From: an uncultured Marinobacter sp.
GTDB lineage: Bacteria > Pseudomonadota > Gammaproteobacteria > Pseudomonadales > Oleiphilaceae
Direction: 5' to 3'
Assembly (NCBI RefSeq): GCF_947259545.1
Contig: NZ_CAMYMK010000002.1
Coordinates: forward strand, 930,001 to 994,000
Length of the DNA: 64,000 bases
The notes beneath the pieces are model-generated. The model worked only from the letters and a program-made list of their open reading frames with translations. It searched no databases and had not been told where the DNA came from. How positions within the stretch are numbered: the stretch's first letter is position 1; every line of letters starts with the position of its first letter. Position numbers and translations under genes: made by a program. This document shows positions 37,084-45,612 of the stretch, piece after piece.

Positions 37084-38085
37084 ATGCTTGAGTGGTTAAA
37101 AACAAGAACACAGAAGAAAAATAAGATGACCCTTTCTTTCGTCCTGGTTGCCTATGACATGACCAGGGAGGTGTCCAGGACGGTATCGTCGCTGGCCCGG
37201 CAATACCAGAATGGAAGTGAGCATATAGACTACGAAGTGATCGTGGTGGATAACGGTTCAACGGAGCCGCTTAAGCTGGACTCAGTGGGTGATATTGGAG
37301 TGCCGGTCAGGTTGTTTCAGATGGAAGCCGCGAGTGTTTCACCGGCTGCAGCTGTGAATTTTGGTGTTTCGCAGGCAGAGGGTGAGTTTGTGGCCATCAT
37401 GGTTGATGGCGCCCGCATGTTAAGCCCTGGCGTGGTCAGAAAGGCTTGTGAAGCCATTCGGTTAAGGGGGAAGCCCCTGGTTTCCGTCTTGGGGCTTCAT
37501 CTTGGCCCCGGGCACCAGCGCCAGACAATCCGTGAAGGGTATAGCCGTGAGGTGGAGGACAAACTCCTTGCCTCAATTGACTGGTTCAATCACGGTTACC
37601 GGCTTTTTGAGATTTCCTCCTGGGGTGGCTCAAGTGCTTTTGGTTGGCTGGGCCCCATCGCTGAGAGTAACTGCATCATTTTGTCTAAAGGCCTGTTTGC
37701 AGAGCTTGGCGGGTATGACGAGGCATTTGTCATGCCCGGAGGGGGTTTGGTTAATCTCGATTTCTATAAGCGTGCCGTTGAGACTCCCGGCATGCAGTCG
37801 GTCTATTTGTTTGGTGAGGGGTGCTTCCATCAATTGCACTGCGGGGTAACTACGGGCAGTTCAATCGTTGGGTACACCTTTGATCAGTTGAACGAGGAAT
37901 ACCGTCAGTTACGGGGGCAGGGCTTTACTCCGCCTCTGGTGCCTCATTTGCTCTATGGAGAGGCGTCAGAGCATCTTGCGCCAGCTATGTTGGAGGCTGT
38001 TAATGCCCTGATGAGGCGGGACGGCATGCCCACGGTTGCTGAGCATTGCCGCCCGTTTATGAATGTATTGGAGCCTGCGCCCTAA
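37084..38085 (+). CDS. GT2-family glycosyltransferase
   Basis: The 333-residue protein has a GT-A nucleotide-binding core (LSFVLVAYDMTREVSRTVSS, YEVIVVDNGSTEPL) and a DG-containing metal site in AIMVDGARMLSP. FAELGGYDEAFVMPGGG resembles the acceptor loop of GT2 enzymes. The ATG at 37084 follows GGGAGAG by six bases and is preferred to the ATG at 37069. It is flanked by methyltransferase genes, so the module may add and methylate one residue. The donor is unknown. Confidence 0.75.
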   Translation: MLEWLKTRTQKKNKMTLSFVLVAYDMTREVSRTVSSLARQYQNGSEHIDYEVIVVDNGSTEPLKLDSVGDIGVPVRLFQMEAASVSPAAAVNFGVSQAEGEFVAIMVDGARMLSPGVVRKACEAIRLRGKPLVSVLGLHLGPGHQRQTIREGYSREVEDKLLASIDWFNHGYRLFEISSWGGSSAFGWLGPIAESNCIILSKGLFAELGGYDEAFVMPGGGLVNLDFYKRAVETPGMQSVYLFGEGCFHQLHCGVTTGSSIVGYTFDQLNEEYRQLRGQGFTPPLVPHLLYGEASEHLAPAMLEAVNALMRRDGMPTVAEHCRPFMNVLEPAP

Positions 38086-38101
38086 GGTCTATACCGGCGA
38101 T

Positions 38102-39403
38102 TCAAGAGGACCTGAATCGTTTCAGGTTTTCCCATAAGGTTTCGTCCTCAGGGCTTATGGCGTTTTTGCGATTTTGAAGCTGTTCGCAGAGGTCAGCGGG
38201 TAGCTCCATACTCTTGTACTTTCTGACAATTGGGTTGTAGCGCTCCGTCAGTGTCTTGTTCTTAGGCTTGAGGCCGGTAACGACCAGCAGGCCGGTGGGG
38301 AATGTGTCGAGTGCAGTCAGAGTGAGATCCTTGCGGTGTTCTGTCAGGCACTCCACCAGTTTCCAGATATCACCTGTCCAGGCCGCTGACTCGCGCTGCC
38401 TTTGAGCCTGAACCGGGTGGTTGGGTAGTATATCGTCGATAACCACGACGGTGTTCGGGCCAGCGTGCTTCTCTATGTTGATAAAATCCCTGAGTGCGAA
38501 CTCGAAAAGGTGCATGCCGTCAATAAAGGCCAGATCTACAGGGGTGCTTCCCAATCGCTCTGATGCTTCTGTCTCAAAGAAGTCGTCGCTTGTCATATGG
38601 ACGCATTCGTGATTTTCTCCCATCTCAACCTTGATGTCGGGTTCTGGGTCGATGCCGATTGCTTTGCATCGCGCCAGTGTTAGGCTGCGACCATGGCGGA
38701 TACCGATTTCCAGATAGGTTTGGGGCTCAAGTGTCTCATGAAGTCTTTTCATTACGTCCAGATACGGAGTGTGGCCCTGTAGAAGTTCTACTTCCGGGTC
38801 TGAATGTTTATCAACAAGAGGGGCTGGACTGGTTTCCTGTTCAAATCGATTGGTTTCCCATGTGCGGTCTGTGGGGGATTCTTCTGCTTCCGGGTTTTTG
38901 GAGAAAACGCCGACTAGGTCTTTCCATGGGCCTCTCTGGTCGTGCTCAATCATCAGCGCTTCGCAACTGCAATACTTGGCCAGGGCACGGTAAGCGTCAG
39001 GGTAGAATCGATAGCAGTCCACGGGGTAACGGTGAATCGGGCCACCTGACGGTGCAATCAGAATGATCAAGCCGTCGGGTTTAACGATGCGGACCATTTC
39101 GCTGAACAGAAGCCAGAAGAATTCCACATGCTCGAAAGCTTGTCCGCTGATTACAATATCGACACTCTCGTCATCAAATGGCAGGTGATACGGGTCTTCA
39201 AGAACAATATCGACCGTATTGTCATCGCTGATGTCTGCAGCACGGTAATGGAATTCATGACCCGAAAAAATGTCGGCGTAACTTCCGTTGACGTTGGAGC
39301 CACCCACATCGACGACCTCAATGGCATGCCGACCTTTCCATGAGCGAGATTTAACAAAACGCTCATAGCACTTTTGCATATTTTCCAGTGATGATTGATG
39401 CAT
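38102..39403 (-). CDS. Two-domain SAM-dependent methyltransferase
   Basis: A 433-residue protein. The N-terminal half has a Methyltransf_11-type core (EVVDVGGSNVNGSYADIF, YHLPFDDESVDIVISGQAFEH, RIVKPDGLIILIAPSGG). The C-terminal half has a second core of the Methyltransf_24 kind (YLEIGIRHGRSLTLARC, LAFIDGMHLFEFALRDFI, TVVVIDDILP). I start it at the ATG at 39403, seven bases after AGGA; the longer frame to 39712 would run through the cysC promoter and coding region. It converges with the GT2 gene and diverges from cysC. It probably O-methylates glycan residues. Confidence 0.75.
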   Translation of the reverse strand: MHQSSLENMQKCYERFVKSRSWKGRHAIEVVDVGGSNVNGSYADIFSGHEFHYRAADISDDNTVDIVLEDPYHLPFDDESVDIVISGQAFEHVEFFWLLFSEMVRIVKPDGLIILIAPSGGPIHRYPVDCYRFYPDAYRALAKYCSCEALMIEHDQRGPWKDLVGVFSKNPEAEESPTDRTWETNRFEQETSPAPLVDKHSDPEVELLQGHTPYLDVMKRLHETLEPQTYLEIGIRHGRSLTLARCKAIGIDPEPDIKVEMGENHECVHMTSDDFFETEASERLGSTPVDLAFIDGMHLFEFALRDFINIEKHAGPNTVVVIDDILPNHPVQAQRQRESAAWTGDIWKLVECLTEHRKDLTLTALDTFPTGLLVVTGLKPKNKTLTERYNPIVRKYKSMELPADLCEQLQNRKNAISPEDETLWENLKRFRSS

Positions 39404-39464
39404 GTTTACATCCTGTGGCGTTCGGGACGTGTTCCCTTTATGGTCCAAATGTCGGTTCGTTTTC

Positions 39465-39473
39465 TGGTATATT
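39465..39473 (+). promoter_or_regulatory. Extended -10 promoter candidate for cysC
   Basis: TGGTATATT at 39465-39473 fits the extended -10 form TGnTATAAT with one mismatch in the hexamer. It lies 41 bases before the cysC start in a short divergent gap. No convincing -35 is visible, as is usual for extended -10 promoters. Confidence 0.4.
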
Positions 39474-39514
39474 ACAGACCGACCTAATCTTATATTTTTT
39501 TGAAGGTACCCGTT

Positions 39515-40123
39515 TTGATCAAGAACATCGTTTGGCACGATCACAAAATCACCCGCGCGGAGCGCGCTGAGCCGAAGCATCAGCACCCTTGTCTGCTCTG
39601 GTTTACTGGCCTGAGCGGGTCTGGGAAGTCTACCATCGCGAATGCCGTGGATGTAGCGCTTCACGAACGTGGTTACCATACTTTTTTGTTGGACGGTGAC
39701 AACGTTCGTCACGGTCTGAATCGGGATCTTGGATTCTCTGATGAAGATCGGGTGGAGAACATTCGTCGCATCGGCGAAGTCAGCAAGCTGTTTGCCGATG
39801 CTGGCTTAATTGTCCTGAGTGCCTTTATCTCACCCTTTGCCAGTGATCGTCGAATGGTGCGCAACCTGTTCCCGGCCGGCGAGTTCATCGAGGTCTTCAT
39901 GGATACCCCGATCGAAACCTGTGAGGACCGCGACCCCAAGGGCTTGTACGAGAAGGCCCGGGCAGGGCAGATCAAGGATTTTACGGGTATCGACTCCCCC
40001 TACGAGGTGCCCGAGCACCCGGAAGTGGTTCTGGACACGTCTTCGCAAACCGTGGACGAGTGTGTGGAGCAACTTCTTGAGTATTTACATGAACGGAAGC
40101 TGATTCTGGAACGGCAAGAGTAA
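39515..40123 (+). CDS. cysC: Adenylylsulfate (APS) kinase (CysC)
   Basis: A 202-residue kinase with Walker [10 protein letters not shown] at 32-40, the CysC segments [19 protein letters not shown] and [27 protein letters not shown] and [12 protein letters not shown]. It phosphorylates APS to PAPS, the sulfate donor of all sulfotransferases. The TTG at 39515 has GAAGG eight bases upstream. It is a stand-alone gene, not fused to CysN, and is followed by an SLC13 permease after 9 bases. Together with cysDN at 12.3 kb it completes PAPS synthesis within this glycan locus. Confidence 0.95.
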   Translation: MIKNIVWHDHKITRAERAEPKHQHPCLLWFTGLSGSGKSTIANAVDVALHERGYHTFLLDGDNVRHGLNRDLGFSDEDRVENIRRIGEVSKLFADAGLIVLSAFISPFASDRRMVRNLFPAGEFIEVFMDTPIETCEDRDPKGLYEKARAGQIKDFTGIDSPYEVPEHPEVVLDTSSQTVDECVEQLLEYLHERKLILERQE

Positions 40124-40132
40124 GGGCGCCCT

Positions 40133-41902
40133 ATGGCATGGGATGCTGTATTTACCCTGGTCATTCTTGCGATGGTGCTCGGGACGCTGGTTTTTACCCG
40201 GGTGTCGGCCGATCTGGTTCTGATGGCTGCGCTGGCCATACTGGTCATTTTTGGGGTGCTGTCGCCGGTGTCGGCGTTGGCTGGCTTTGCCAATCCCGGG
40301 GTGATTACCATTGCGACGCTGTATGTGGTCGCCGCGGGATTGAAGGAAACCGGTGCGGTCCAGTGGATCGCCCGTCGTTTGCTGGGTCACCCCAAGTCGG
40401 TAAAGGGTGCCCAGATGCGGATGGTGGCGCCCACCGGCATTCTCAGTGCCTTTATGAACAACACGGCGGTGGTCGCCATGTTTATCCCCGCCATTCAGGA
40501 CTGGGCCCGGCGCCTGGGGATTCCCGCCTCAAAACTGCTTCTTCCATTGAGTTATGCCGCCATCCTTGGGGGTACCTGTACGCTGATTGGTACCAGTACC
40601 AACCTGGTCATCGATGGCATGTTGCAGAGCCGCCTGGGCATTAATCTCGGGTTGTTTGAGCTGGCGTGGGTGGGTGTACCGTTGTTGTTTGCCGGCGGCA
40701 CGTTCCTGGTGCTGTTCGCCTCTCGCTTGCTTCCGGACCGAGGGGGCCTGTCTGAAGAGCTGGATGCGGTTCGGGAATACGGCGTTGAGGTTGAGGTAAT
40801 GAGCCCGGGCCCGCTGATTGGCAAGACGATTGCCGAAGCCGGGCTCCGGGCGCTGACCTACGGGTATCTGACCGAAATCGATCGTAAGGGGCGGCTGATT
40901 ACGGCGGTTGAGCCTGACCGTACTTTGCAGCCCGGTGACAAGCTGTACTTCGTGGGTGCGCCTGAGTGTGCCAGTGAACTGCGGCGCATTCACGGGCTGC
41001 GGCCAGCCGACGCGGGTGTCCATAAGCTGGACATTGCCAATCACCAGCGCTGTCTGGTGGAAGTGGTGCTTGGGCCGGAATTCCCCGCGTTGGGTAAAAC
41101 GGTGCGGGACAGTCGTTTCCGTACGCGTTTTAACGCGGTCATTCTTTCGGTCTCCCGTGAGGGGCGCCGGGTGTCCGGCAAACTGGGGGATATCCAGTTC
41201 AAGATGGGCGATACCCTGTTGCTGGAAGCCAGCCACGAATTTGCGGAGCAATACCGGTTCCGCCGCGACTTTCTGTTGGTCAGTGCCCTGAACGATTCCA
41301 CCCCGCCGGACTTCCACAAGGCACCGTTGGCACTGGGGATTCTGTTGGTCATGGTGGTACTCAGTGCCAGTGGGCTGCTGAGTATTATGGAGGCCGCTTT
41401 CCTCGCCGCGGGCGGTATGATTGTGTCCCGCTGTATTACCGCGAGCCGGGCGAGGCGCAGTGTCGATTTGCCGGTGCTGGTGGTGATTGCGGCGTCGTTT
41501 GCGTTGGGCAATGCCATGTCAGAGACCGGGGCGGCCGCAACGGTGGCAGGAGCCTTGCTGGGCACTGGCGAGGGAATGTCCCCCTGGCTGGGGCTGATTC
41601 TGGTGTACGTTCTGACCGCGGTGTTCACCGAGGTCATCACCAACAACGCGGCGGCGGTGCTGATGTTTCCTATTGCGCTGGCGCTGTCGGAGCAGTTGGG
41701 TGTAAGTTTCCTGCCCTTCGCCGTGGCAGTGATGTTTGCCGCATCGGCAAGCTTTATAACGCCACTGGGATACCAGACAAATTTAATGGTCTACGGCCCC
41801 GGGCGTTACCAATTTACGGACTATATTCGTATAGGTTTACCTTTAAGTCTGTTGGTGGGCTGCATTGCGGTGACGTTGATTCCGATGGTCTGGGCCTTCT
41901 GA
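40133..41902 (+). CDS. SLC13-family permease with two RCK_C (TrkA_C) domains
   Basis: A 589-residue transporter. Two membrane halves with SLC13/DASS signatures (LSAFMNNTAVVAMFIPAI and TEVITNNAAAVLMFPIAL) flank a central soluble part with two RCK_C-like domains at about 210-290 and 295-375. This build occurs in bacterial and algal sodium/sulfate permeases. It follows cysC by 9 bases, so sulfate uptake for PAPS synthesis is the most economical role, though dicarboxylate or other anion transport cannot be excluded. The RCK_C domains suggest ligand gating. Confidence 0.85.
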   Translation: MAWDAVFTLVILAMVLGTLVFTRVSADLVLMAALAILVIFGVLSPVSALAGFANPGVITIATLYVVAAGLKETGAVQWIARRLLGHPKSVKGAQMRMVAPTGILSAFMNNTAVVAMFIPAIQDWARRLGIPASKLLLPLSYAAILGGTCTLIGTSTNLVIDGMLQSRLGINLGLFELAWVGVPLLFAGGTFLVLFASRLLPDRGGLSEELDAVREYGVEVEVMSPGPLIGKTIAEAGLRALTYGYLTEIDRKGRLITAVEPDRTLQPGDKLYFVGAPECASELRRIHGLRPADAGVHKLDIANHQRCLVEVVLGPEFPALGKTVRDSRFRTRFNAVILSVSREGRRVSGKLGDIQFKMGDTLLLEASHEFAEQYRFRRDFLLVSALNDSTPPDFHKAPLALGILLVMVVLSASGLLSIMEAAFLAAGGMIVSRCITASRARRSVDLPVLVVIAASFALGNAMSETGAAATVAGALLGTGEGMSPWLGLILVYVLTAVFTEVITNNAAAVLMFPIALALSEQLGVSFLPFAVAVMFAASASFITPLGYQTNLMVYGPGRYQFTDYIRIGLPLSLLVGCIAVTLIPMVWAF

Positions 41903-41941
41903 GGTCAGGCGACCACTTTCTGTTTAAACAAGGATGTTTAG

Positions 41942-43357
41942 ATGATTGATATTCAACACTACGGCGCCACCACTGGCGTCACTGGCTCGTGCCACGAACT
42001 CGACGTTGGCTCCGCCGGCGTCCTGATTGACTGCGGCCTGTTCCAGGGCCAGGAAGAGGGGCGCGGCGCAAATGCCGACAACCTCGCCATTGATTTTCCG
42101 ATTGACCACATTCGCGCGTTGATCGTCACCCATGTTCATATCGATCACGTTGGTCGCATTCCCTATTTGCTGGCTGCCGGATTTGATGGCCCGATTATCT
42201 GTTCGGAGCCTTCGGCCATCATGTTGCCGGAAATCCTGGAGGATGCCCTGAAGATTGGTTTTACCCGGGACCGGGCATTGATCGAACGGGTGTTGGGGTT
42301 GATTCGTTCACGGATTGTGGCGGTGCCTTATGGGCAGTGGCATACGGTGTTTGATGAGGGCGCACGTGCCCTGAAGGTGAGGCTGCAGCGCGCCGGGCAT
42401 ATTCTGGGTTCGGCGTACGTGGAGTGCGATGCCCGGGATGGTGATATTCAGGAACGTGTTGTGTTCAGCGGTGACCTGGGAGCGCCCCATGCGCCATTGT
42501 TGCCGGAGCCCCAGCCGCCTGAAAGGGCCGACCGGCTGGTGATTGAGAGCACCTACGGTGACAGGGATCACGAAGACCGGGAAACGCGGCGATACAGGTT
42601 GAAGGCAGTGCTGGAACATGCGTTGGAAGATGGCGGCACGGTGTTGGTGCCGGCGTTCAGCATCGGGCGGACGCAGGAGTTGTTGTATGAAATTGAGAGT
42701 TTGATTGCCGAATTTGGCGATGATCCCGTAGGTTGGATGAGGCAAAGCCGTAATCCGACAGACCAGCTAACCTGGAACAACCTGGAGATTGTCGTGGACT
42801 CGCCCCTGGCGGCGGAATTCAACCGGATCTACCGGGATCTGAAACCCTTCTGGGATGCGGAGGCCACTGACCTGGTTAAACAGGGCCGCCACCCGCTGTC
42901 CTTTGAACAGCTCACGGTCATCAATGATCACAAGGACCACTTGGAAGCAGTGGAATACCTGGCCAAAACTCACCGCCCGTGTGTGGTGCTGGCAGGTTCG
43001 GGTATGTGCGCCGGGGGCAGGATAGTAAATTACCTGAAGGCGATGCTGGGGGACAGTCGCAACGATGTGCTGTTTGTCGGCTACCAGGCCGCAGGGACAC
43101 CGGGGCGGGATATTCTGACCTATGGACCCCGTGGTGGTTGGGTGGAACTGGACGGAGAGCGTTACACTATCCGTGCCCGAGTGCATCAGGTGGGCGGGTA
43201 TTCTGCCCATGCCGGGCAGTCGGATCTGATGCGGTTTGTTCAGGGCATGTCGCAACCGCCGTGCGAGATTCGAATTGTGCATGGGGACAGGGGCGCCAAG
43301 GTGGCGCTGAAAAATGAGTTTCAAGCCATTGGACTAATGGGGATAATGATTCCTTGA
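41942..43357 (+). CDS. MBL-fold beta-CASP metallohydrolase (CPSF/Ysh1-like RNase family)
   Basis: A 471-residue protein with the metal-binding motif THVHIDHVG near 60-68, [16 protein letters not shown], a beta-CASP region with [12 protein letters not shown] and [15 protein letters not shown], and the C-terminal [15 protein letters not shown] (RMMBL motif). Proteins of this class are usually 5'-3' exo- or endoribonucleases. It lies between the SLC13 permease and the TviB-like dehydrogenase, about 40 bases from each, so it seems co-transcribed with them. Why an RNase-like protein sits in a glycan operon is unexplained. Confidence 0.88.
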   Translation: MIDIQHYGATTGVTGSCHELDVGSAGVLIDCGLFQGQEEGRGANADNLAIDFPIDHIRALIVTHVHIDHVGRIPYLLAAGFDGPIICSEPSAIMLPEILEDALKIGFTRDRALIERVLGLIRSRIVAVPYGQWHTVFDEGARALKVRLQRAGHILGSAYVECDARDGDIQERVVFSGDLGAPHAPLLPEPQPPERADRLVIESTYGDRDHEDRETRRYRLKAVLEHALEDGGTVLVPAFSIGRTQELLYEIESLIAEFGDDPVGWMRQSRNPTDQLTWNNLEIVVDSPLAAEFNRIYRDLKPFWDAEATDLVKQGRHPLSFEQLTVINDHKDHLEAVEYLAKTHRPCVVLAGSGMCAGGRIVNYLKAMLGDSRNDVLFVGYQAAGTPGRDILTYGPRGGWVELDGERYTIRARVHQVGGYSAHAGQSDLMRFVQGMSQPPCEIRIVHGDRGAKVALKNEFQAIGLMGIMIP

Positions 43358-43397
43358 TCCCTCCCGAAGACACAGCACTGACAGGATTGGTTGTATT

Positions 43398-44660
43398 ATG
43401 AAAAAGATCGCCGTAGTCGGCCTTGGGTATGTCGGGTTGCCATTAGCAGCCGCTTTCGGAGAAAAGCGCGAGGTGGTTGGTTTTGATATCAATGCAAAAC
43501 GTATTTCCGGACTGAAAGACGGTGTGGATTATACTCGGGAGGTGTCTTCTGAGGAATTGGCCGCCTCCGGTGGTTTGTCCTTTACGGATTCGCTGGATGA
43601 TATTCGTGATTGCCAGATTTATATCGTGACTGTTCCCACGCCTATCGATGAGTATAAATCCCCGGATTTGACGCCGTTGATTAAAGCCAGTGAAAGCGTG
43701 GGAAACGTTCTTAAGCCGGGCGATATTGTTATTTACGAATCCACGGTTTTTCCAGGCGCGACGGAAGAAGTTTGTGTGCCGGTTCTGGAGAAAGTGTCTG
43801 GTTTGACGTTCAACCAGGATTTCTATGCCGGTTACAGCCCTGAGCGGATTAACCCCGGTGATAAAGAGCACCGTGTAGCGACCATTATGAAAGTCACCTC
43901 CGGTTCCACTCCCGAGATTGCCGATGAAGTAGATGCTCTTTACGCCGGTATTATTACCGCCGGAACTCATAAGACCAGTTCCATCAAGGTAGCCGAGGCC
44001 GCCAAGGTCATTGAAAATACCCAGCGTGATTTGAACATTGCGTTGATGAATGAGTTATCGATGATTTTCGCCCGCCTGAAGATTGATACCCACGAAGTGT
44101 TGGCCGCCGCGGGGACGAAATGGAACTTCCTGCCATTCAAGCCGGGCCTGGTCGGCGGTCATTGCATTGGCGTGGATCCGTATTACCTGACCCATAAGGC
44201 CCAGGCTATTGGCTATCATCCTGAGGTAATTCTGGCGGGTCGCCGGGTAAACGATAACATGGGCCGCTATGCAGCCGCCGAGTTGGTCAAGGCAATGATC
44301 AAAACAGGCCATATGATTGCCAATTCCCGTATTCTTATTATGGGGTTTACATTCAAGGAAAACTGCCCGGATGTTCGCAATACTCATGTGATTGATGTGG
44401 TTAAAGAGCTACGTGAGTTCGGTTGTGAAGTGGATGTTACAGATTGCTGGGCCGACAATAATGAAGCAAAGCATGAGTACGGTGTTTCTTTGCTTGATAA
44501 GCCCAACTCCGCTGATTACGATGCGGTGCTTCTGGCAGTACCCCACCGTGAATATGCGTCGCTTTCATCTTCGCAACTTCGTTCTTATCTGAAAGACAAC
44601 GGTGTTCTGTTTGACCTGAAAGGAGTGTTGCCATTGGGTGAGGCGGATTTGCGACTTTAA
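43398..44660 (+). CDS. tviB: UDP-N-acetylhexosamine 6-dehydrogenase (TviB/WbpO type)
   Basis: A 420-residue nucleotide-sugar dehydrogenase: Rossmann [20 protein letters not shown] at the N terminus, [28 protein letters not shown] [26 protein letters not shown] and [20 protein letters not shown] with the catalytic Cys near residue 255. TviB-type enzymes oxidise UDP-GlcNAc or UDP-GalNAc to the uronic acid. The product would give the glycan a carboxylate in addition to sulfate. Its C terminus is matched by the 38-codon relic at 8237. It ends the polysaccharide locus; no terminator hairpin is seen after it. Confidence 0.92.
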   Translation: MKKIAVVGLGYVGLPLAAAFGEKREVVGFDINAKRISGLKDGVDYTREVSSEELAASGGLSFTDSLDDIRDCQIYIVTVPTPIDEYKSPDLTPLIKASESVGNVLKPGDIVIYESTVFPGATEEVCVPVLEKVSGLTFNQDFYAGYSPERINPGDKEHRVATIMKVTSGSTPEIADEVDALYAGIITAGTHKTSSIKVAEAAKVIENTQRDLNIALMNELSMIFARLKIDTHEVLAAAGTKWNFLPFKPGLVGGHCIGVDPYYLTHKAQAIGYHPEVILAGRRVNDNMGRYAAAELVKAMIKTGHMIANSRILIMGFTFKENCPDVRNTHVIDVVKELREFGCEVDVTDCWADNNEAKHEYGVSLLDKPNSADYDAVLLAVPHREYASLSSSQLRSYLKDNGVLFDLKGVLPLGEADLRL

Positions 44661-44822
44661 ATGCACGCATTACAGTCATGTAAATAAATTACTTTGCCCT
44701 TTATCAATTAATCTATTACTATTTGAATGGCTTTTCGACATATCCGCTCTTTTGATCGTTCTTGAATTAGGGCGCCTCTGAGTTTTATTAAAACCATCAG
44801 ATAGTATAAGGGTTTTATATCC

Positions 44823-45191
44823 ATGGCAAAGATCAACGATTATTACCAGAAAAAGCAGCTTATGGAAAAGCTCTCCGCCGAACTGGCTCAACTGGAGCAG
44901 GATCAGGCTCTGAAACGCGAACTGGAATTTGAAAACAAGGTTCGTGATTTGATGAAGTCTTACGACAAGTCACCGAAAGACGTTCTGCAGATTCTGGGCG
45001 CTATTGATCCGTCAGTTGCCGGCGGCAAGGGCGATACGGCTGGTGGTTCCCGTCCCAAGCGCCCGATGAAGACCTACAAGAACCCGCACACCGGTGAAGT
45101 GGTCAAGACCCGTGGCGGCAACCACAAGACTCTGAATGAGTGGCGTGGGAAGTACGGTAAGGAAGCTGTGCAGAGCTGGCAGCAGGACTGA
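44823..45191 (+). CDS. mvaT: MvaT/MvaU-type H-NS-like xenogeneic silencer
   Basis: A 122-residue protein with an N-terminal coiled-coil oligomerisation region (about 5-60, rich in Leu/Glu/Lys) and a C-terminal DNA-binding domain with YKNPHTGEVVKTRGGNHKTL and WRGKYG near 81-112, closely matching Pseudomonas MvaT. MvaT binds AT-rich DNA and silences acquired genes. It lies just outside the polysaccharide locus, whose 27-36 kb part is AT-rich and a natural target. It has its own AT-rich upstream region and is followed by a G-rich palindromic repeat. Confidence 0.92.
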   Translation: MAKINDYYQKKQLMEKLSAELAQLEQDQALKRELEFENKVRDLMKSYDKSPKDVLQILGAIDPSVAGGKGDTAGGSRPKRPMKTYKNPHTGEVVKTRGGNHKTLNEWRGKYGKEAVQSWQQD

Positions 45192-45205
45192 GGTAGTTTT
45201 CTTTT

Positions 45206-45329
45206 CCCCCTCTCCCCTGGCCCCTCTCCCGCGAGGGGAGAGGGGAATGCAGCACCGAAGTTTCGGAGTACTTAGCCCCTCTCCCCCGGCGGGAGAGGGG
45301 CTAGGGGAGAGGGGCTAGGGGAGAGGGGG
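45206..45329. repeat. G-rich REPIN-like palindromic repeat, copy 1
   Basis: A C-rich arm with hairpin (CCCCTCTCCCGCGAGGGGAG core) lies at 45206-45246. A 29-base spacer follows, then the inverted half at 45276-45329 with hairpin and three G-rich tail units of the GGGGAGAGGGGCTA type. Two inverted halves around a spacer recall REPINs. It may also terminate mvaT transcripts. Confidence 0.85.
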
Positions 45330-45343
45330 AGATAAACCCCATC

Positions 45344-45359
45344 TGTGACCCACATCAAA
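45344..45359. promoter_or_regulatory. CRP-type operator, distal site
   Basis: TGTGA-CCCACA-TCAAA matches the CRP core TGTGA-N6-TCACA with one mismatch. Its centre is 50 bases upstream of a second site and about 92 bases before the inferred transcription start. Confidence 0.45.
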
Positions 45360-45393
45360 CTCCCACCCTCTTTAACCCTCCGTCATCCCCCTA

Positions 45394-45437
45394 TGTGAAC
45401 CCGCTCACTCTATTGGCTTTAACGCCTGGGCTATAGT
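45394..45437 (+). promoter_or_regulatory. CRP-dependent promoter: proximal operator and -10 of the FilA/DUF6160-like gene
   Basis: TGTGA-ACCCGC-TCACT (45394-45409, one mismatch to the CRP core) is followed by TATAGT at 45432-45437, five of six to TATAAT. The start expected near 45444 puts the operator centre at about -42, the class II position. There is no good -35, as expected for activator-dependent promoters. The remaining leader of about 170 bases shows no other clear element. Confidence 0.5.
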
Positions 45438-45612
45438 GCGTTTGCGGCCAATAAGATACAAAACATTACAAATACAAAGCATCAGAAGATAAAACACTAT
45501 AAATAGTGCCGCCTGTCCAAGCGGATACGAATCCCAATAAAACCGCGGGCAGCGAGCCGGGCGTCGGAAATGCAGTAGCAGGCTCAAAGACACTAATCAG
45601 AGACACAAAACA

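Noticed and set aside
39404..39712. 103-codon N-terminal extension of the double methyltransferase
   Set aside because: It would run through the cysC promoter and coding region. The ATG at 39403 has a good Shine-Dalgarno and gives a normal methyltransferase start.
45206..45329. CRISPR array or satellite
   Set aside because: Repeat units are inverted palindromic halves with variable G-rich tails, there are no unique spacers of constant length, and no cas genes are present.
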